A DNA stretch of 64,000 bases from Planctomycetaceae bacterium (GTDB lineage: Bacteria; Planctomycetota; Planctomycetia; Pirellulales; Pirellulaceae), in the NCBI GenBank assembly GCA_016794985.1, contig JAEUIQ010000011.1, positions 1 through 64,000 on the forward strand, given 5' to 3'. Made by a program: the position numbers and the translations under genes. Below the pieces are notes generated by a model that was not told the DNA's origin, did no database searches, and saw only the letters and a program-made list of their open reading frames with translations. Position 1 is the first letter of the stretch, and the number at the start of each line of letters is the position of its first letter. Positions 35,239 through 44,275 of the stretch are shown piece after piece.

Positions 35239-36866
35239 GCGAAATCGCCTCCCATCGAATGTTGCAGACAGATCAACATTGGGTCGATCGATTGTCGACT
35301 TGGTTTGCGGATCGTTGCAGTCCGATTCTGGTGAAGGAAGCTCGCCAAGCGATGAAGAGTTGGCACTTCCAGTGGACATTCATGATGTTGTTGTTGGCGG
35401 TGGTCGCTTGGTCCTTTATGGGCATCAGCATCGCGCTGTTCAACGACGAGACTCAAGAGTCGGGCGGGATGTTGATGGCGGGATACATGGTCATACTGGG
35501 ATTCCCGTTGGCGATCGTACTGCCGTTGGCCTCTTTTCGGTCTTTGGCCCGAGAATTCGATGACGAAACGATCCAGTTGCTGTCGATCACCACGCTCAGC
35601 GCCCGGCGGATCGTGCTCGGCAAACTTGGTAGTGCGGCGCTGCAAATGGTGATCTACATGTCGGCGGTGGTGCCGTGCGTGGCCTTTTCCTATCTGCTGC
35701 GCGGTATCGACTTGACGCAAATCGCCATGTTGCTGCTGGTCCCAGCGGTTAGCAGTATGTCGCTGTGTTGTTTGGGATTGATGTTGGCGGGATTTGCCCG
35801 ATTCAATTGGCTGGCGATTTTACTGAACTTGGCGCTGATGGCGGGAGTCGTAGCGTGTTACTTCGGTTGGTGTGGATTCAATACGGAGTTCTATCGAGCC
35901 GCTGGCTCCAGCGACATGATTTTTGGCACACTCATGGTCTTGTCCTTGTTCATTGGCACGGGATATGTCGCATTCGAATGTGCCACGAGTCTGATTTCTT
36001 TCCCCAGTGAAGATCGAAGCTCCCGGATTCGAGTTGCCATATCTTTGCAGTTGTTACTTGCGATCGCCGCTTTTTCGGCCTTTATGTACGTCTCGGCACC
36101 GCAGAACAATAGCTTTCGCGCGGAGATCTTTGTGTTCGGATATTCAACGTGCATCACGCATTATTTATGCCTGGTTGGGGCGATGATGGTCAGCGAGCAA
36201 ACCGGGATGTCGTATCGAGTTCGGCGAGGTTTGCCGACGAGTCTGTTGGGGCGACTGCTGTGGGGGCTGTATGTACCGGGACCAGGTCGCGGCTATCTGT
36301 ATGCTTTGTCCGGGATCGGTTGTTGGAACCTGGGTATTCTGCTGCTGTTGCGAATGGACGCCCAAGTTGGACTGTTTGAGGTCAGTGGCATTCAATACAG
36401 TCAGTACATGCCGCTGGCGATTAACTTTTTGTTTGGAACGATTTACTTGACGATGGTGTATTTGTTCATGCTGTTCTGCGGAAGGTGGATCAAGTACGGT
36501 CGGCAACTGGTTGGGGCTTTGTTGGTCGTCGTGATGTATATGATGATGGCCATCATCACGACCACCATTGATGCGTTTCTGTTTTGGGATCGAAGCTATT
36601 ACAACAATAGCTGGAGTGGCGTGGCCCAACACGCGAATTGGCCTTATGTTTTGGGCCGACTTGGTTCATCAGCCTCTGACTTTGAAGCGACGGCTGTGGT
36701 CGGAAGTATTGGCGCTATCTTTTTGGCGATGATTGGTTGCGGATTCGCATTGCGTGAATGGGTCATTTCTCCTGTCATGGTTCCGCAGCGGGTCCAAGAT
36801 GAGGATAAACGACGCGCGATGACACAAGCGGAACTCAATAAGATGGATGGTGTGAGTTTGAAATAA
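35235..36866 (+). CDS. ABC-2 type transporter permease
   Basis: A 543-residue protein with about twelve predicted membrane helices, from MLLLAVVAWSFMGISIALF (~52-70) to AIFLAMIGCGFALREWV near the C-terminus. SCSPILVKEARQA-type sequence (PILVKEARQAMKS) just before the first helix and LAREFDDETIQLLSITTLSARRIVLGKLG between helices 2 and 3 are characteristic of ABC-2 permeases, where the latter is the coupling region. The cargo is unknown. Start ATG 35235 overlaps the ATPase stop. It ends the unit that starts at 31.5 kb. Confidence 0.85.
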   Translation: MSEIASHRMLQTDQHWVDRLSTWFADRCSPILVKEARQAMKSWHFQWTFMMLLLAVVAWSFMGISIALFNDETQESGGMLMAGYMVILGFPLAIVLPLASFRSLAREFDDETIQLLSITTLSARRIVLGKLGSAALQMVIYMSAVVPCVAFSYLLRGIDLTQIAMLLLVPAVSSMSLCCLGLMLAGFARFNWLAILLNLALMAGVVACYFGWCGFNTEFYRAAGSSDMIFGTLMVLSLFIGTGYVAFECATSLISFPSEDRSSRIRVAISLQLLLAIAAFSAFMYVSAPQNNSFRAEIFVFGYSTCITHYLCLVGAMMVSEQTGMSYRVRRGLPTSLLGRLLWGLYVPGPGRGYLYALSGIGCWNLGILLLLRMDAQVGLFEVSGIQYSQYMPLAINFLFGTIYLTMVYLFMLFCGRWIKYGRQLVGALLVVVMYMMMAIITTTIDAFLFWDRSYYNNSWSGVAQHANWPYVLGRLGSSASDFEATAVVGSIGAIFLAMIGCGFALREWVISPVMVPQRVQDEDKRRAMTQAELNKMDGVSLK

Positions 36867-36917
36867 GGCTACCCGGAACTTTGGGGAGCGTGCGGGAATG
36901 GGTGAGAGAGATTCGAA

Positions 36918-37499
36918 TCAATCCTCGGGCATGCCGTTTCGTTCGCGAGCTTCGCGAACTAGCGTCTGAAGCAACTGCTCAGGCTGGGTCGCAAGATTTT
37001 CAACCAATTTGCAAGCCCAAGAACAACCGGCGCGCTGGAAGTGTTCTTGCCAATGATGACATTGAAAGAGTTCGGAAAGCGTCAAAGCTTGGTCATGACC
37101 TGTTTCGGCCACTCCGCCCCCGATGGATTCGGAGAGACGCAACCATTGGGTGCTCAGCGGCGCTAAATAGACGCCAAAAACATGATGCTTTTTATGCTCG
37201 GTCGTCGGGGCTTGGTTCTTGTAGCTTAGTCTAAGAACTTGGTGGTCTAGACATTCATGATCGAGTGGAGTCGAGTGCTCGAACAAAAAATCACTGTCAA
37301 TTCTTTCACCGGTGCTCCAAACGATTTCGGTTGTATCCCAAGTGAATCGTTTAAGGTTGGAGGGATAGGCCAGTGATGTCCAGCCTTTGTCGCGAGATAG
37401 GATGGACATCGCAAAAAGACGGTAATCAACTTCGTCAAACTGCAACACGAGTTGAAACGACTCGTTTGGGAACGCCTGAGTCAAGCGATGATTGGGCAT
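36918..37499 (-). CDS. Hypothetical protein
   Basis: A 193-residue soluble protein with no family I recognise. It is rich in aromatic and His residues, has no signal peptide or membrane helix, and contains LSRDKGWTSLAYPSNLKRFTW and QWLRLSESIGGGVAETGHDQ. The start MPNHRL (ATG 37499) is preferred to the upstream TTG because the sequence immediately above is a terminator hairpin with a T-tract. An open frame on the opposite strand (36881-37234) has poor composition and I regard it as a shadow. Confidence 0.5.
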   Translation of the reverse strand: MPNHRLTQAFPNESFQLVLQFDEVDYRLFAMSILSRDKGWTSLAYPSNLKRFTWDTTEIVWSTGERIDSDFLFEHSTPLDHECLDHQVLRLSYKNQAPTTEHKKHHVFGVYLAPLSTQWLRLSESIGGGVAETGHDQALTLSELFQCHHWQEHFQRAGCSWACKLVENLATQPEQLLQTLVREARERNGMPED

Positions 37500-37510
37500 G
37501 GGAAATTGCC

Positions 37511-37553
37511 AAAAATAAAAGCGGAACTTGTGGCGGGTTTGCCGCAAGTTCCG
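37511..37553 (-). terminator. Strong intrinsic terminator, leftward transcription
   Basis: Arms CGGAACTTGTGGC (37522-37534) and GCCGCAAGTTCCG (37541-37553) pair at 12 of 13 positions around a 6-base loop. Read on the - strand, the hairpin is followed by CTTTTATTTTT (complement of 37511-37521). It is placed to end the transcript of the gene at 37661-38437 and insulates the hypothetical gene at 36918. Confidence 0.75.
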
Positions 37554-37660
37554 TTACGAATTGCAATCTGTCAGAGACTAACAGGAGACAAGGTTCGGCT
37601 ACCCATTGATTGAAACCAAATTGCTTCCATCATCGCGCAGCCATGTGCAGGAAGCCAGCT

Positions 37661-38437
37661 TCACCGAATGCGTTCGAGCATCTTTTGCATTTCGCGGCGC
37701 ATTCGCTCATGGTGTGCTTCGAGTTCTTGAATGCCCTGCAGTCCAAAATCTTCCGCCCCAAACAGGTCGTCGATCCCAGATTCAAAGCCGCCTTGCCCCA
37801 TTTGGACCAATCGCTGGTACTGCTCATAGGCTTCAGGGTGTTCTTCCTTGAGGTCGTCTTCATTGACAGCCTCGTATTTCTTGACGGCACGAACCGACAA
37901 CTCGACTTCATTGCCGTCGGCGATTGTTGGAAAAGCTTCCAAAGCCTTGGCCAACTCGGGGTGACTGGATTTCAATTGATCTACGTCGTTTCGAGTGTAG
38001 GATCTTCCGATTTCAATAAAGATCCCATCCGGAGTTTCTTCCAGTTTGACTTCCTGGTCACCTTCTTTCATGACCGTCGTTGTGACGCCATTGCTTGAAC
38101 TTCGCGAAAAAGACACCCCACCAGCACCGTTGCCGAATTGTTGGTTGAATTGAAACTGTCTGGGGCCGCGCAAACGCCCGATCCCCCGAATGCCACGCGG
38201 CAGATCTTCTTCGGCTTCTACTTCCTCTTCGCTTCCGCCCTCAACCGCACCACGCGGTGGGGGATCATCCTGTTCTTGAACGACTTGTTCGACAACTTCT
38301 TGGTTCGCAGTCCAGGGCGCCAAAGTCAATCCGCCCAAGATAGCGAACCCAACCAGCCACACGGCGGTTCCAAACGGAGCCACCCCGCGGCGCAAGTGAA
38401 TCATCCTACCGAAAGCCATCAGATTTCTCGATTGCAT
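37661..38437 (-). CDS. Membrane-anchored hypothetical protein
   Basis: A 258-residue protein with one N-terminal membrane helix (FGTAVWLVGFAILGGLTLAPW, ~22-42), then a Glu/Pro/Gly-rich stretch and a soluble domain with EVKLEETPDGIFIEIGRSYTRNDV and LKSSHPELAKALEAFPT. The C-terminus is helical and charged (HHERMRREMQKMLERIR). I recognise no family; the make-up resembles many planctomycete anchored proteins of unknown role. ATG 38437 has GGAG nine bases upstream. A terminator follows at 37511-37553. Confidence 0.6.
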   Translation of the reverse strand: MQSRNLMAFGRMIHLRRGVAPFGTAVWLVGFAILGGLTLAPWTANQEVVEQVVQEQDDPPPRGAVEGGSEEEVEAEEDLPRGIRGIGRLRGPRQFQFNQQFGNGAGGVSFSRSSSNGVTTTVMKEGDQEVKLEETPDGIFIEIGRSYTRNDVDQLKSSHPELAKALEAFPTIADGNEVELSVRAVKKYEAVNEDDLKEEHPEAYEQYQRLVQMGQGGFESGIDDLFGAEDFGLQGIQELEAHHERMRREMQKMLERIR

Positions 38438-38477
38438 CTTTCTTGACTCCACTACAAACCAAACAACAAACCCTACC

Positions 38478-38492
38478 GAATCACACTGATTC
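38478..38492. promoter_or_regulatory. Inverted repeat in the divergent 37.6/38.8 kb spacer
   Basis: GAATCA-CAC-TGATTC is a perfect 6-base inverted repeat. It sits 41 bases upstream of the leftward gene's ATG, just downstream (in that direction) of an AT-rich TATATT (about 38500-38506). This is where an operator would be expected. The rest of the 325-base spacer shows no gene. Confidence 0.3.
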
Positions 38493-38762
38493 AGTGCGAC
38501 AATATACTCTGTCCCCAAATTCCAAACTTTGCCGGAAACTTTGTAACAATTCTATTACGCGACACCGCCCGCGGCCACCCAGTTCCCGCATCGCCCGAAG
38601 AATGCAAAATTCGTGCCTGCCGACCTGGCAGTCAAATCGGTAATGGCCGATGACGACCAGCCCATTGCGATGTTGGATTCTATTGCCTTATTGTTACACT
38701 TTCCCGCATCGCAATCCACAGATCCTTGTCCGATTCCCAAGAATTCCTCCGAGGAGTAACGA

Positions 38763-40043
38763 GTGACTATTGCCTCTCCAGATCCCAACGTTCAAGCCCA
38801 ACACCGCAGTCTCTTGGCGAGATTTCTGCAGTATGTGCAAGTTGAAACGACGGCCGATCCGAACAGCGCGGCGGTCCCCAGCACGCCAGGCCAATTGGAA
38901 TTGGGGCGAATCTTGCTGAGTCAGCTCCAGGCGATGGAGTTGGTGAACGCCACTCAAGACCCGTTCGGCGTGGTTCGGGCCTACTTGCCCAGCAATGGCC
39001 TGCCCGAAGCCGAGGCAGCGACCTTGGTCTTTAATTCTCACATCGACACTGCCCCCGACGCCTCCGGACGGGATGTTCGCCCGCAGGTTGTTTTCTACGA
39101 AGGAGGCGACATTGAACTGCCCAATGGGTTAAGGATTACCACCGAGAAAACTCCTGAATTGAACAAACTGAAGGGGAAGACCCTGATCACGACGAATGGT
39201 GAAACTCTATTGGGTGGAGACGACAAGGCGGGCGTTGCCATCATCATGGAGATCGCGCGGCACTTGACCAGCAATCCCAGCTTTCCGCGTCCCAACGTGC
39301 TGTTCCTATTTACGTGCGATGAAGAGATCGGACGTGGCGTCGCTTCGATCGATGTCGCCGGATTGAATGGGACAGTGGCCTACACTTTCGATGGGGGTGG
39401 GCGGGGGATCGTTAATCATGCGACGTTCTCTGCGAACGCAGCAGTCGTCGATTTTCAAGGCGTCAATATCCATCCGGCCATTGCCAAGAATCGCATGATC
39501 AATGCCGTTCGTGGGGTGGGGCACTTCCTGGCACAGCTGCCGCCGGATTGGTCGCCTGAATGCACCGAGGGCGACGACGGCTTTTTGCATCCTTATGAAA
39601 TCACCGGTGGTGTGGCCTCGGTTCGACTTCGGTTGATCTTGCGCGATTTCGCCACGGAAAAACTGTTGACGCAAGAAACTTGTTTGAGAAACGCGGCCGC
39701 ACGAACCGAGGAGGCCTTTCCCGGATTACAAGTGAAGGTTAGCGTTCACCCTCAATATCGAAACATGGAAGAAGGATTGCGCCTCGAGCCCAGAGCCATG
39801 CAGTTGGCACTGCGGGCCCATGAGCTTTTGAACATCACACCCAAGTTGGAAAAAATTCGCGGTGGAACAGATGGTTCGCAATTCACGGCGAATGGTTTGC
39901 CAACACCAAATCTCTCATCAGGACAACACAATATCCACAGCCCATTGGAATTCGCGTGTCTCGATGAAATGGCGGACGCTTACGAGATTGGCCTACAATT
40001 GGTGAGATTGTGGAGCAACGAGCCGCGCGTTGCACCGAAGTGA
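38763..40043 (+). CDS. pepT: Peptidase T (tripeptide aminopeptidase)
   Basis: A 426-residue M20 family metallopeptidase of the PepT branch. Zinc-site residues include H93 (FNSHIDTAPD), D153 (LLGGDDKAG), the catalytic pair E187/E188 (FTCDEEIG), D in AYTFDGGGRG and H near the C-terminus in SSGQHNIHSPLEF. It cleaves the N-terminal residue from tripeptides in the cytoplasm. The GTG start is well supported by GAGGAG at 38751-38756, six bases upstream. It is a single gene, convergent with the BNR protein downstream (28 bases between the stops). Confidence 0.9.
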   Translation: MTIASPDPNVQAQHRSLLARFLQYVQVETTADPNSAAVPSTPGQLELGRILLSQLQAMELVNATQDPFGVVRAYLPSNGLPEAEAATLVFNSHIDTAPDASGRDVRPQVVFYEGGDIELPNGLRITTEKTPELNKLKGKTLITTNGETLLGGDDKAGVAIIMEIARHLTSNPSFPRPNVLFLFTCDEEIGRGVASIDVAGLNGTVAYTFDGGGRGIVNHATFSANAAVVDFQGVNIHPAIAKNRMINAVRGVGHFLAQLPPDWSPECTEGDDGFLHPYEITGGVASVRLRLILRDFATEKLLTQETCLRNAAARTEEAFPGLQVKVSVHPQYRNMEEGLRLEPRAMQLALRAHELLNITPKLEKIRGGTDGSQFTANGLPTPNLSSGQHNIHSPLEFACLDEMADAYEIGLQLVRLWSNEPRVAPK

Positions 40044-40071
40044 CCCTTCCATCCGCAAGTTGCGAGGTTCT

Positions 40072-43000
40072 CTAAGGTTGAACCGAGCGGATTTGAAAGA
40101 CCTGTTCGTAGTAGTTGTCGCCAATCAAGAGCACGGCGCGGTACAAGCCAGGGCCCACGGCGCGTCCGCCCGGTGGTCCACGGCGTCCGCGACCACGTCC
40201 CTCTCCACCCGGACCACCGGAGGCAGGGAATGTTGCCCGGTGCCAACCGATTTCTTTCCGAACCGGCAACTTCGCAACTTCATTTCCGTCCATGTCCTCG
40301 ATCAAAAGTTCAATTTCTTGCCCTTGAGCCGCCGGGTTGAGTTGATACCAAATCACCGCACCGGGCGTCGAGTTCACGCTATTTCGATGTCGGTCACCGG
40401 AATACGATCCACCTTGTGGCAGTTGGAACTGCTCCCAATCTCGAATGGAAAACAAGTGCCCGGGCTGCTTGTCGTAGGTCTCGGAGGTTTCTTGCAGCGG
40501 AGTCACATCGTCCAAGATCCAGATCCCGCGTCCATGAGTTCCGATGATTAGGTCTCGTTCTCGAGGATGTACCAGCAAGTCATGAACGGGCAATGTGCCA
40601 AATCCAGGGATGCGGTTCCAGGACTTGCCTTCGTTGGTCGAAACAAAACAGCTTTTGTCCGTGCCCACATACAGCGTCTTGGCTCGGCGTGGGTCCTGCT
40701 TCACGACATTGATACATTCGTTCGGCAAATTGCCACTGATCGACTTCCAAGTCTGTCCGCCATCTGTCGTTTGGAAAACGAACGGGCGAAAATCATCTTC
40801 GCGATAGCCGGTAAACGAAGCGAATGCCGTCGCCTTATCCGCATGAGAAAACTCGACTCGGCTACACCACCAAGACGTTGGTTGAAAAGGAAATGCGGAT
40901 GTCAAATCAGACCAAGTTCGCCCTCGATCGTTCGTGATCTGCACCTTGCCATCATCGGTCCCGACCATCAACCAGTTGGGATCCAACGGCGACTCGGCAA
41001 TGGTCGTGATTGTGCAGTGGGGGACGTTGCCGGTCAACTTTTCAGGATCGGCAGTGGTCAGATCCGGACTGATCGTGCTCCAATCGTCACCTTGGTTGAA
41101 CGACATGAATAACTTGTTGCCGCCGAAGTAGATTGTGTTTGGGTTGTGCCGGGAAAGCAAAATCGGCGAGTTCCAGTTGTAACGGTCGGTGGGACCGGGA
41201 CTTGGTTCCGACTGTGGAGGTCGAATGGACTTGCGTTGGCCGGTCGCTCGATTCAAACGGAACAACGCACCGAATTGCGACTCGGCGTACAACACATTGT
41301 GGTCGCGTGGATCGATTTGAATATAGAATCCATCGCCGCCGCCGACACTGTACCACTGATCGGCTGAAACCCCACCTTGCCCCTCTGACGGGCCCCCCCA
41401 AGTTCCATTGTCTTGCAGCCCTCCGTAAACATGATAAGGTCGTTGGTTGTCCGCCGTAATGGCGTAAAATTGGGTCAACGGCAAATTGGCGATGTGATCC
41501 CAAGTTTCACAGCGATCGTAACTGGCGTGAATACCGCCATCGTTTCCCAGCAGCACGTTGTTCGAGTTCTTCGGATTGATCCACAAGGCGTGGTGATCGA
41601 CGTGAACGCTGCGTGCTCCATTTTGATTGAACGTTTTACCGCCGTCATCAGAAACGTACATTGGGACACTCAGCACATAGACTCGCTCGGCGTTTTGCGG
41701 ATCAACCGCGATTTGACCGTAATAATACGGTGGATTCCCGCCAACAGGTTGATTGTTAACCTTGGTCCAAGTCACTCCGGCATCCGCGCTTCGGTAAATC
41801 TCACCGCCGACTTCTTGCGCTTGGGCCGAGCGGGGTGCCGTGAGCGAGACCGTGAATTCACGGTCATCCCGACGAAAGACCCATTGAATGCGATCGCCGC
41901 TTTGAATTTGTTGCAAATAGGAACGGAGTGACTCTTCTTCCCAGCCAATCGTCCCAGCAATAGCCACCATGCGATCGCCATTTCGGATGCCTGCTTGTGC
42001 GGCAGCGGAGTTGTTGCCAACGGCGTCTGCAACCCAATGATCATCTTGACGGCGGAGTCTAAAACCAAACCTGGTCAAAATCGAATTGTCACTCGGAGTT
42101 GCTTCCGCGACGTCCGCTTTGTCCTCCGTTGCTTCGGCCGCTGGGTTGGTTCCTTGTGCTTGTTCGCCGCGTTCTGGGTTCGGAGGAATCCGCCGATTCA
42201 TGTTCGCGACCGTCGCGTACATGATTTGAGGATCGCCGTGATAGTAAGCCAAGCCGATACGGCCGATTTCACCATTGGGCAATCCACTTTCGACGCGCGT
42301 CCATGATTGACCACCATCTTCGGAGCGATGAATGGCCGAGCCCGGTCCGGATTCGTCCAAGTGCCAGGCACGACGTAGGCGCTCATACGACGCGGCTACG
42401 ACAACTTGAGGATTCAGCGGATTCACGACCACGTCGATGACGCCCACGCTTGGGCCGATGTACAAGACCTTGTTCCAGGTCTCTCCACCATCGCTCGATT
42501 TGAACAACCCCCGCTCTTCGTTCTCGGTGTAAAGATGTCCCGCCACCGCAACGTAAATCACATTGGAATCGGAGGGGTCCACAACGACTCGCCCGATGTG
42601 GTGCGAGTCCTTCAATCCCTTGTGTTGCCAGGTTTTGCCACCGTCGATCGACTTGTAGATGCCATCGCCTTGAATCGAGCTGCGCTGGTTATTTGCTTCT
42701 CCAGTCGCAACCCAAATTGTGGTTGGAACTTGCGGATCGAAAGTGATATCTCCAATGGAGCTGGAACCTTCGCTGTTAAAAATGTTCTGCCAGGTCGTGC
42801 CATTGTTCTTGGTTTCCCAGACGCCTCCGGCGGCACTGGCGACCAGGAAATGGTACTCATGAAGGGGATTGACCGCGATATCGACGATTCGCCCGCCCAT
42901 CGCCGTCGGGCCGACCGATCGCCATGAAAAATCTTTGAGCCATGGTACTGCCAACTCATCCAAGGGGCGCAACACGGATTGGCGATCAAATTTGGGAGGT

Positions 43001-43152
43001 TCGGCTTGACGTTCCGGGGTTGCTGTTGTGCCTTGCGGAGCGGTAGGAGCCTCGGTTGCCGGCGGTGACGAAGGAACGGCATCTTGGCCGAACAACGTGG
43101 CTACAGAACATAGAACCACAGCCATGAGGGACGAAATGCCGGGAATCTTCAT
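40072..43152 (-). CDS. Secreted BNR/sortilin-like propeller protein with an inserted PDZ domain
   Basis: A 1026-residue protein with a signal peptide (SSLMAVVLCSVATLFGQ). Many Asp-box/BNR turns (S-x-DGGxTW, e.g. SIDGGKTWQHKG, SSDGGETWNKV, SEDGGQSWTRV, SDDGGKTFNQ, TTDGGQTWKS, STNEGKSWNR) indicate large VPS10/sortilin-like beta-propellers. At ~355-437 an 80-residue PDZ domain interrupts the propeller (FGFRLRRQDDHWV, AAAQAGIRNGDRMVAI). The C-terminal ~120 residues are a FlgD/Ig-like domain with a GGPGGEGRGRGRRGPPGG loop. Such proteins are common and abundant in planctomycetes and Bacteroidota; role unknown, perhaps binding peptides or glycans. Confidence 0.85.
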   Translation of the reverse strand: MKIPGISSLMAVVLCSVATLFGQDAVPSSPPATEAPTAPQGTTATPERQAEPPKFDRQSVLRPLDELAVPWLKDFSWRSVGPTAMGGRIVDIAVNPLHEYHFLVASAAGGVWETKNNGTTWQNIFNSEGSSSIGDITFDPQVPTTIWVATGEANNQRSSIQGDGIYKSIDGGKTWQHKGLKDSHHIGRVVVDPSDSNVIYVAVAGHLYTENEERGLFKSSDGGETWNKVLYIGPSVGVIDVVVNPLNPQVVVAASYERLRRAWHLDESGPGSAIHRSEDGGQSWTRVESGLPNGEIGRIGLAYYHGDPQIMYATVANMNRRIPPNPERGEQAQGTNPAAEATEDKADVAEATPSDNSILTRFGFRLRRQDDHWVADAVGNNSAAAQAGIRNGDRMVAIAGTIGWEEESLRSYLQQIQSGDRIQWVFRRDDREFTVSLTAPRSAQAQEVGGEIYRSADAGVTWTKVNNQPVGGNPPYYYGQIAVDPQNAERVYVLSVPMYVSDDGGKTFNQNGARSVHVDHHALWINPKNSNNVLLGNDGGIHASYDRCETWDHIANLPLTQFYAITADNQRPYHVYGGLQDNGTWGGPSEGQGGVSADQWYSVGGGDGFYIQIDPRDHNVLYAESQFGALFRLNRATGQRKSIRPPQSEPSPGPTDRYNWNSPILLSRHNPNTIYFGGNKLFMSFNQGDDWSTISPDLTTADPEKLTGNVPHCTITTIAESPLDPNWLMVGTDDGKVQITNDRGRTWSDLTSAFPFQPTSWWCSRVEFSHADKATAFASFTGYREDDFRPFVFQTTDGGQTWKSISGNLPNECINVVKQDPRRAKTLYVGTDKSCFVSTNEGKSWNRIPGFGTLPVHDLLVHPRERDLIIGTHGRGIWILDDVTPLQETSETYDKQPGHLFSIRDWEQFQLPQGGSYSGDRHRNSVNSTPGAVIWYQLNPAAQGQEIELLIEDMDGNEVAKLPVRKEIGWHRATFPASGGPGGEGRGRGRRGPPGGRAVGPGLYRAVLLIGDNYYEQVFQIRSVQP

Positions 43153-43270
43153 GGATCACCAATGGGTTGGAGTGTACGGGCTGGAGGCGTTTCCCAAGAC
43201 CCTCCAGTGTAACTAGAAGTTGTGACGACCTTGCGTCCAAAACGAGCCTTTTTTCGGTTTTTCGACCGCC

Positions 43271-43298
43271 TTGGGAGAAATACAAGATCGCGTATAAT
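43271..43298 (+). promoter_or_regulatory. Sigma-70-type promoter for purC-ychF-ispH
   Basis: TTGGGA at 43271-43276 and TATAAT at 43293-43298 are separated by 16 bases, and lie 71 bases before the purC GTG. The region is divergent from the BNR gene, so the 216-base spacer holds promoters for both directions. Confidence 0.55.
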
Positions 43299-43368
43299 TC
43301 CGCCCAACCGTGAAAGGTCTGGGTCTTTAGTATGAGATTCGCTGAACGATAAGAAAGGACGCAACCGA

Positions 43369-44223
43369 GTGGAACCGACGCGAAGTGGCAAAGTCCGCGA
43401 TGTCTACGATTTGGGCGACCGACTCTTATTGGTTGCCAGTGATCGGATCAGTGCGTTCGACTGGATCTTGGAGCCGGCGATTCCCGATAAGGGTCGCGTT
43501 CTAACTCAACTGTCAAATTTTTGGTTCTCGCGGCTGCCCACGCCCAATCATTTGTTGGAAACCGATATTGAACGAATGGACCTTCCAGCGGGGTTGAACC
43601 GAGTCGCACTGGCGGGGAGGGCGGTGGTGGTTAAGAAGTGCGAAGTCGTGCCGTTCGAATGTGTGGTCCGAGGTTATTTGGTAGGCTCGGGTTGGAAAGA
43701 CTACTTGGCTACGGGAGAAGTCTGTGGCATTGCGATGCCACCGGGATTGTCATGCGCGGCGCGACTCGAACGACCGCTGTTCACCCCGGCGACGAAGGCG
43801 GAGACCGGCCACGATCAAAATGTTTCGTTTGCGGCCATGGCCTCCGCTTTGGGAACGGAAGTCGCTCAGGAGTTGGCGCGAAGGAGTATCGAAATCTACG
43901 AACAGGGGCGCGATTTCGCCGCCACTCGCGGCATTATCATTGCCGACACCAAACTGGAGTGGGGCTGGCACGATGGCCAATTGATCTTGATCGACGAAGT
44001 ATTGACGCCGGACTCGTCGCGGTTTTGGCCGGCTGATCAGTATCGTGTGGGTTCTAATCCGCCATCCTATGATAAACAGTTTGTCAGGGATTACTTGGAA
44101 ACGACTTCCTGGGACAAGAACTCGCCGCCTCCAAAATTGCCGACGGAAATCGTGCAACAGACGCGCCTAAAATACATCGAAGCTGCCGAGCGATTGACTG
44201 GAAAACCATTCGCGTGGCGGTGA
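43369..44223 (+). CDS. purC: Phosphoribosylaminoimidazole-succinocarboxamide synthase (SAICAR synthase)
   Basis: A 284-residue SAICAR synthase, which joins CAIR and aspartate using ATP in purine synthesis. SGKVRDVYDLGDRLLLVASDRISAFDW, GKGRVL-like PDKGRVLTQLS, ECVVRGYLVGSGWKDY and KAETGHDQNVSF are the expected motifs, and IIADTKLEWG is the metal/CAIR site. The start is GTG 43369 with AGAAAGGA about 12 bases upstream; no nearer ATG exists. It leads a three-gene run with ychF (52 bases later) and ispH, unrelated in pathway but all housekeeping. Confidence 0.93.
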   Translation: MEPTRSGKVRDVYDLGDRLLLVASDRISAFDWILEPAIPDKGRVLTQLSNFWFSRLPTPNHLLETDIERMDLPAGLNRVALAGRAVVVKKCEVVPFECVVRGYLVGSGWKDYLATGEVCGIAMPPGLSCAARLERPLFTPATKAETGHDQNVSFAAMASALGTEVAQELARRSIEIYEQGRDFAATRGIIIADTKLEWGWHDGQLILIDEVLTPDSSRFWPADQYRVGSNPPSYDKQFVRDYLETTSWDKNSPPPKLPTEIVQQTRLKYIEAAERLTGKPFAWR

Positions 44224-44275
44224 CTTCCCAGATCGCGATAACTACATCCATTCGAATTGAAAGAACTCCCGGATT

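Noticed and set aside
36881-37234. 117-codon + strand frame opposite the 36.9-kb gene
   Set aside because: Arg/Ala-rich shadow composition; the - strand frame is longer and has a better start context.
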